The notes beneath the pieces were generated by a model, which saw only the letters and a program-made list of their open reading frames with translations, did not search any database and was not told the origin of the DNA. Below, one piece after another: positions 58,797 through 64,000 of a stretch of DNA of 64,000 nucleotides. The stretch is from the NCBI RefSeq assembly GCF_028679125.1, contig NZ_JAJRCG010000009.1, positions 1 to 64,000 on the forward strand, given 5' to 3'. The DNA is from Methanoregula sp. Its GTDB lineage: Archaea; Halobacteriota; Methanomicrobia; Methanomicrobiales; Methanospirillaceae. A program made the translations under genes and the position numbers. The stretch's first letter is position 1, and each line of letters starts with the position of its first letter.

Positions 58797-61150
58797 ACGA
58801 GTTAGAGGCAATTCTTGCACGAGCGAATAAAGGCGATTTTTCAAAGAAGATCGATGAACGGAGTGTTGACCCCGAATTACGATCACTTGCACAGCAGATA
58901 AACCGTGCAATTGACAATCTTTCAGAAGCTGCGGATACCAAACGAAAATCCGATGTGATGATCCGGGACAATCCCCTGGCAATCGCAGTACTCCGGAAAG
59001 ATAAGAGCCGGATCTCCATCAATAAACAATATGAGATCGCATGGCGGGGAACCAACGAAGAGTTGATGAAGAAGAAGCTCTACGACTTCGACATCACGGT
59101 TCTGTCCGGTGAGCATTTCTATGCCTGTTTCGAGACCAAGAAACTTGCCGTAACAGAAGCGATGGTCAAGTTCCCGGATGGCGTCAAGAGTTACCTCACG
59201 CTCTACGCGATCCCTATCCTTGATGATGCCGGCGAGATTGATGGTGCGTTCTACGTCTGGGTGGATTACACGGATCTCCACGAGAAGATGGATGCCGTAA
59301 AGGAGATGGAGCACCGCGTCGATACGATGATCCGGGACAACCCGCTTGCAATTGCCGTGCTTCGGAAGGACAAGAGCCGGATCTCGATCAACAAACAGTA
59401 TGAGAAAGCATGGCGGGGAACCAATGAAGAGCTGATGAAGAAGAAGCTCTATGACTTCGACATCACGGTTCTGTCCGGCGAGCATTTCTATGCCTGTTTT
59501 GAGACCAGGAAACTTGCCGTAACAGAAGCGATGGTCAAGTTCCCGGATGGCGTCAGGAGTTACCTCACGCTCTACGCGATCCCGATTCTCGATAATGCCG
59601 GTGAGATTGATGGTGCGTTCTATGTCTGGGTGGATTACACGGATCTCCACGAGAAGATGGACGCTGTCAAGAAGATGGAATACCGCGTCGATACCATGAT
59701 CCAGAGCAACCCGCTTGCGATTGCCGTGCTCCGGAAGGATAAGAGCCGGATCTCCATCAATAAGCAATATGAGATTGCATGGCGGGGAACCAACGAAGAG
59801 CTGATGAAGAAGAAGCTCTATGACTTCAATATCACCGTTCTTTCGGGGGAAGACTTCTATGCCTGTTTCACGACAAAACGCCTGGCAATTACCGAGGCGC
59901 TGGTCACGTTCCCTGACGGAGTGAAGAAATATCTCACCCTTAATGCGATCCCGATTCTTGATGAGGCCGGAGAGATCGACGGTGCATTCTATGTCTGGGT
60001 TGATTATACCGACGCTCACCTGAAGATGGAAGAGATCAAGCAGCTGATGGACAGTTCACAGAAGCAGTCCGAACTCCTTTCCCGGAGTGCGAGCGACCTG
60101 GGCAAATCCATGAACCTGATGGCACAGGGAGACCTCCGTGTGCATGCCGATGTCCATGAGGGAGATCCGCTGGGTGCACTCAAGACCGATTTCAATAAGG
60201 CCATTGATTCGATCCGGACGGTAATCCTCGAACTGGAGAAGGCAGTAGCCCAGATGGAAGCCACCATGAAGGATACGGGCCGGAGTACCGCCGAGATCAC
60301 CAAGTCTACGGAACAGGTGGCCGTCCAGACCCAGAAGTCAGTTGAAGGCTCAAAGAACCAGCTCGACGGGATCGAGAAAGTCGGCAAGGAAGTATCGGAT
60401 CTCTCGGCATCGATTGAGGAGATTGCCAGCACTACGCACACCCTGATGGAGCATTCCCAGAAGGCAGCGAAGGAAGGCAACCATGCTGCCGAACTCGGGA
60501 AGACCGCCACTACAAAGATGAAGATGGTGGAGCAGATCTCCGGGGAGAGTGTCACGGAGATCAATGCCCTGAACGATCGGATGAAGGAGATCTCCAATAT
60601 CGTCAAGATGATTGCGGATATCTCCAGCCAGACCAACCTGCTTGCGCTGAATGCTGCCATTGAAGCGGCCCGGGCCGGTGAACACGGGCGCGGATTTGCG
60701 GTTGTTGCCGGTGAAGTGCGTAACCTTGCAGGAGAATCCAAGAGTGCAACAAACCAGATCGGGGAGCTCATTGGATCCATCCAGGACAACAGCAACAAGA
60801 CCGCTGATGCCATCAAGAGCTCGTATCATGAGATCCAGTCGGGTATCGAGAGCGTAAACAAGACCATCGAGGCACTCAACCAGATCACCTCCGAATCAAA
60901 TATTGTTGCGCAGGGTGTGACCGAGATCACCAAGGCCACTGAAGAGCAGGCCAACGCCACCACCCGGGTCATGGAAGGTATGGAGACCACCCGCACGATC
61001 ACCCGTGAGAACCAGGAACGGATGGAAGACATGGCCGCACTCGCTGAAGAAACCAGCGCATCTACCGAAGAGATTGCCAGTGCGGCAGCGGAACTTACTT
61101 CAATGGCCGAAAGACTAAAGAAGTTAATGGGACAGTTCAAGCTGAGGTGA
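58787..61150 (+). CDS. Cytoplasmic PAS-domain methyl-accepting chemotaxis protein
   Basis: No TM segment; three near-identical PAS repeats; MCP signalling hairpin [37 protein letters not shown]. Confidence 0.95.
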   Translation: MELNELEAILARANKGDFSKKIDERSVDPELRSLAQQINRAIDNLSEAADTKRKSDVMIRDNPLAIAVLRKDKSRISINKQYEIAWRGTNEELMKKKLYDFDITVLSGEHFYACFETKKLAVTEAMVKFPDGVKSYLTLYAIPILDDAGEIDGAFYVWVDYTDLHEKMDAVKEMEHRVDTMIRDNPLAIAVLRKDKSRISINKQYEKAWRGTNEELMKKKLYDFDITVLSGEHFYACFETRKLAVTEAMVKFPDGVRSYLTLYAIPILDNAGEIDGAFYVWVDYTDLHEKMDAVKKMEYRVDTMIQSNPLAIAVLRKDKSRISINKQYEIAWRGTNEELMKKKLYDFNITVLSGEDFYACFTTKRLAITEALVTFPDGVKKYLTLNAIPILDEAGEIDGAFYVWVDYTDAHLKMEEIKQLMDSSQKQSELLSRSASDLGKSMNLMAQGDLRVHADVHEGDPLGALKTDFNKAIDSIRTVILELEKAVAQMEATMKDTGRSTAEITKSTEQVAVQTQKSVEGSKNQLDGIEKVGKEVSDLSASIEEIASTTHTLMEHSQKAAKEGNHAAELGKTATTKMKMVEQISGESVTEINALNDRMKEISNIVKMIADISSQTNLLALNAAIEAARAGEHGRGFAVVAGEVRNLAGESKSATNQIGELIGSIQDNSNKTADAIKSSYHEIQSGIESVNKTIEALNQITSESNIVAQGVTEITKATEEQANATTRVMEGMETTRTITRENQERMEDMAALAEETSASTEEIASAAAELTSMAERLKKLMGQFKLR
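58958..60064 (+). repeat. Three tandem 369-bp (123-aa) PAS-encoding repeats
   Basis: Units begin at 58958, 59327 and 59696 ([26 protein letters not shown]... / [26 protein letters not shown]...). Confidence 0.95.
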
Positions 61151-61153
61151 ATC

Positions 61154-61624
61154 GTGGCGGCAACAGTTGATATCGTAGAATTCGAACTGGGTGGCGAGAG
61201 GTATGCCCTCGACATCCAGCTGGCGCGGGAGATCGTGGAGATGATCCCCATCACCCCGATTCCCCGCGCCCCTGCTTACATCTCCGGGGTCATCAACCTC
61301 CGTGGTGAGATTACCAATATTATGAATCTCAATACGCTGCTTGGCCTTCCGGACCAGGAGATCCGGAACAACCAGAAGATTATCGTCCTGGTTCCTGAAG
61401 CGGCCGGCGGGAGCAATATTGGTATCATTGTCGATGATGTGAGCAGTGTCATCCAGATCTCCGAGGCAGATGTGGATAAGATCGGCCAGGGCTTTTCATC
61501 CGAGTTCTCGTCATTTGTAAAAGGGATCATCAAGATGAAGGCTGAAGATCAGGATGAAACAAAAAAGAACCTCATTATCTGGATCGACATGGAGAAGGTC
61601 ATAAAAGATCTCGTAGAGAAATAA
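61154..61624 (+). CDS. cheW: CheW-family chemotaxis coupling protein
   Basis: [61 protein letters not shown]. Confidence 0.95.
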   Translation: MAATVDIVEFELGGERYALDIQLAREIVEMIPITPIPRAPAYISGVINLRGEITNIMNLNTLLGLPDQEIRNNQKIIVLVPEAAGGSNIGIIVDDVSSVIQISEADVDKIGQGFSSEFSSFVKGIIKMKAEDQDETKKNLIIWIDMEKVIKDLVEK

Positions 61625-61697
61625 TCCTTCACGAATTTGTAGTTATCAGGTACTGGAAGGTACAGATGATTTTTCAAAATACGGGGGTGGCATTGAT

Positions 61698-64000
61698 TTG
61701 ACAGAACGACCAGGAAGAAAAGCCCTTTTCAGCGGAGCGGTAACCCCGCCATCGTCGCCGGAACCATCAGGATCAACAGAAGAGATTGCCGAGCATGTCC
61801 GCCAGCTGAATGAGGAGATCGCAGCAGGTCTCTCATCAGCCGTGGCTGGAAGAGAGGTAAACCCTCTGGATGCCGTGAAGTTCGGAACCGAATATGCCAC
61901 GCTCATCGGTGCGGTGAATGCAGCCTTTGAAAAACTGAAGGCCGACCGGATCTCTCCGCTGCCACAACCTGCCGAATCGCCCATGCCCCGGGAAGTGTCC
62001 GAGCCAGCGGCACCTGCGGTGCCGGTGGCGGATTTCAGCAGAGAGTCAGCTCAGTATGAAGCGATCATCCGCGAACTGAGGAGCAGTCTTGAAACGATGG
62101 TTGACCGGAACCCCGTCCCGATGCTGGTCACCACGCCGTCATTTGTTATCACCGGGGCCAACGATGCGTATGTCCAGATGAGCGGCCTGCAAAAAGAGGA
62201 GTTGGTGAACACCAGCCTCTCCTCATTCCGGCTCAGTTCCCAGACCGGGGAGGGCGCAAAGATCGCACTCACAGAAAAACGCCGCTCGTTTGGCGAAGTT
62301 GTTGTTGAACTGCCCTCAGGTCTGCATGTTCTGGAACAGTACGCTCTTCCCATGATCGGGGATGATGGATCAGTTTCGTCCCTGCTCTTTGTCTACTGGG
62401 ATGTGACTGCGCAGAAGAAAAAGAATGACGAGATTGAGCAGCTCCGTCACCGCTCCGAGACTATTGTCCAGCAGAACCCGATGCCAATCCTCCTTGTTGA
62501 CAAGGCATTCAACATCCGTGTCGTGAACGAGGCCTATATCACGTTCAGCGGGATCAAGCGGAACGATCTCCTGAAGATGAACCTGCGCGATTTCAGGATC
62601 CTTGAACAGACCGGGGAAGGTCTGAAACGGGTGATCAGTGACCGGCAACGCTCCAAAGGGGAGGTGCTGGTGGAGTTCCCGTCAGGCATACGGAGGCTCC
62701 AGCAGTACGGTATTCCCATCCAGGATGCGGGCGGGAGTATTTCCAGTATCCTGATCGTGTACAATGATATCACGGAAGATCGCAGGAAACTCGATGAGAT
62801 CAATGCAATGGTTGCGAGCCAGCAGAAGAGCCAGCAGGATCTCCAGAAGAAGATGGATGAGGTCGCCACCCTCAAACAGCGTTCCGATATCATCATCAAA
62901 CAGAACCCGATGCCCATCATGCTGATGGATACCTCGTTTAAGATCTTCATGGTGAACGAGGCTTATATCCAGCTCTCGGGTATCCCGAAGGAACGGCTCA
63001 TCGGCATGAGTGCCAAGGATTTCCATATCTCCAGCCAGAAAGGTGACGGCTTAAAGAAAGTCATCAATGAGAAGAAACGGTGTTTCGGTGAGGTTACCAT
63101 CGAGTTCCCCTCAGGGATGCGGATCCTTGAACAATATGGTATCCCGATCCAGGACGCGAAAGGAGATCTCACGAGCATTCTTTGCGTGTATAATGATGTA
63201 ACGCAGCAGCGCGGGCAGGAAGTAAAGATCCGGGAGATGATGGATGCGGCAAAATCCAATGCCGAGCTGCTCACGGTCAGTGCCGCGGAATTGCAGACAG
63301 CGCTCGCACAGATCGCAGCGGGGGACCTCACTTATCGCGTGAGCATTGACGAAGCCGATCCCCTCATCAGACTGAAGGTCGATTACAATTCTGCCGCAGA
63401 AGCGATCTACACGGTTTTAACCGGCCTTGTCGATGCCATCAGCCGGCTCGATGGTACAATCAAGGAAACCATCAAGAGTACAGAAGAGATCGCAAAAGCA
63501 ACGGAGCAGGTTGCACTCTCAAGCCAGAAATCCGCGGACAATGCAAAAACGCAGATTGACAGCATCCAGAAGATCTCCAACGAGGTCTCCGAGATCTCCG
63601 CATCTATCGAACAGATCGCGAGCACGTCTCATGATGTCATGACCCATGCGGAACAGGCTTCCAAGGAGGGGGCGGACGCTGCCGGGATTGGCAAACTTGC
63701 GACCAGCAAGATGCAGATCGTGGAGAAGATCTCCAAGCAGAGCGTGGACGAGATTATTGCGCTCAATGATCAGATGCGCCAGATCTCAAAAATTGTTAAT
63801 CTTATTGCGGATATCGCCAACCAGACCAACCTGCTGGCCCTCAATGCTGCGATCGAAGCGGCCCGGGCCGGCGAACACGGCCGGGGTTTTGCGGTTGTTG
63901 CCGGTGAAGTGAAGAACCTTGCCGGTGAATCCAAGAAGGCGAGCGGCCAGATCGAGACGCTCATCCGTTCCATCCAGGCGCAGAGCGAACAGACCTCGAC
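61698..64000 (+). CDS. Methyl-accepting chemotaxis protein with three PAS domains, truncated by the window end
   Basis: Open frame from TTG at 61698 ([13 protein letters not shown]...) to the window end; PAS repeats ([54 protein letters not shown]) and MCP hairpin [35 protein letters not shown]; no TM. Confidence 0.9.
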   Translation, partial: MTERPGRKALFSGAVTPPSSPEPSGSTEEIAEHVRQLNEEIAAGLSSAVAGREVNPLDAVKFGTEYATLIGAVNAAFEKLKADRISPLPQPAESPMPREVSEPAAPAVPVADFSRESAQYEAIIRELRSSLETMVDRNPVPMLVTTPSFVITGANDAYVQMSGLQKEELVNTSLSSFRLSSQTGEGAKIALTEKRRSFGEVVVELPSGLHVLEQYALPMIGDDGSVSSLLFVYWDVTAQKKKNDEIEQLRHRSETIVQQNPMPILLVDKAFNIRVVNEAYITFSGIKRNDLLKMNLRDFRILEQTGEGLKRVISDRQRSKGEVLVEFPSGIRRLQQYGIPIQDAGGSISSILIVYNDITEDRRKLDEINAMVASQQKSQQDLQKKMDEVATLKQRSDIIIKQNPMPIMLMDTSFKIFMVNEAYIQLSGIPKERLIGMSAKDFHISSQKGDGLKKVINEKKRCFGEVTIEFPSGMRILEQYGIPIQDAKGDLTSILCVYNDVTQQRGQEVKIREMMDAAKSNAELLTVSAAELQTALAQIAAGDLTYRVSIDEADPLIRLKVDYNSAAEAIYTVLTGLVDAISRLDGTIKETIKSTEEIAKATEQVALSSQKSADNAKTQIDSIQKISNEVSEISASIEQIASTSHDVMTHAEQASKEGADAAGIGKLATSKMQIVEKISKQSVDEIIALNDQMRQISKIVNLIADIANQTNLLALNAAIEAARAGEHGRGFAVVAGEVKNLAGESKKASGQIETLIRSIQAQSEQTS

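Noticed and set aside
58922-60019. 365-aa minus-strand ORF with internal repeats
   Set aside because: Shadow of the triplicated PAS repeats; the repeats come from the sense-strand gene.

Overview
This window looks like a chromosome segment of a Methanomicrobiales-type methanogen (Euryarchaeota). The clues are methanogenesis marker 8, DUF3821 surface proteins, archaeal CoA and pterin biosynthesis genes, MCM/RFC/TBP/NMD3 and archaeal tRNAs. Most of it is housekeeping: tandem CPA2 (KefB-type) antiporters, a CoA biosynthesis run, DNA replication genes (MCM and two RFC small subunits), RPA-associated protein/phosphoesterase/Lhr helicase, TBP, tandem acyl-CoA synthetases, MscS/MscL, adenine deaminase, and a chemotaxis cluster that runs off the right edge. 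Main items for a second look: (1) an AMP-forming acyl-CoA synthetase with an N-terminal ribbon-helix-helix DNA-binding domain, preceded by a perfect 12+12 inverted repeat that could be its operator; (2) an AT-rich six-gene minus-strand cassette next to tRNA-Leu (NERD, TPR-RDD membrane protein, unknown, Nudix, metallophosphoesterase, membrane-anchored 2H phosphoesterase), a candidate undescribed defence or nucleotide-processing system; (3) a ParA-type ATPase gene overlapping a TM-less chemoreceptor with three near-identical PAS repeats; (4) an orphan Cas6b-like gene and a possible Cas1 C-terminal remnant with no CRISPR array; (5) two genes whose conserved N-termini extend past any ATG/GTG/TTG; (6) structured intergenic regions rich in inverted repeats. 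All family calls come from reading motifs by eye; no database search was run.
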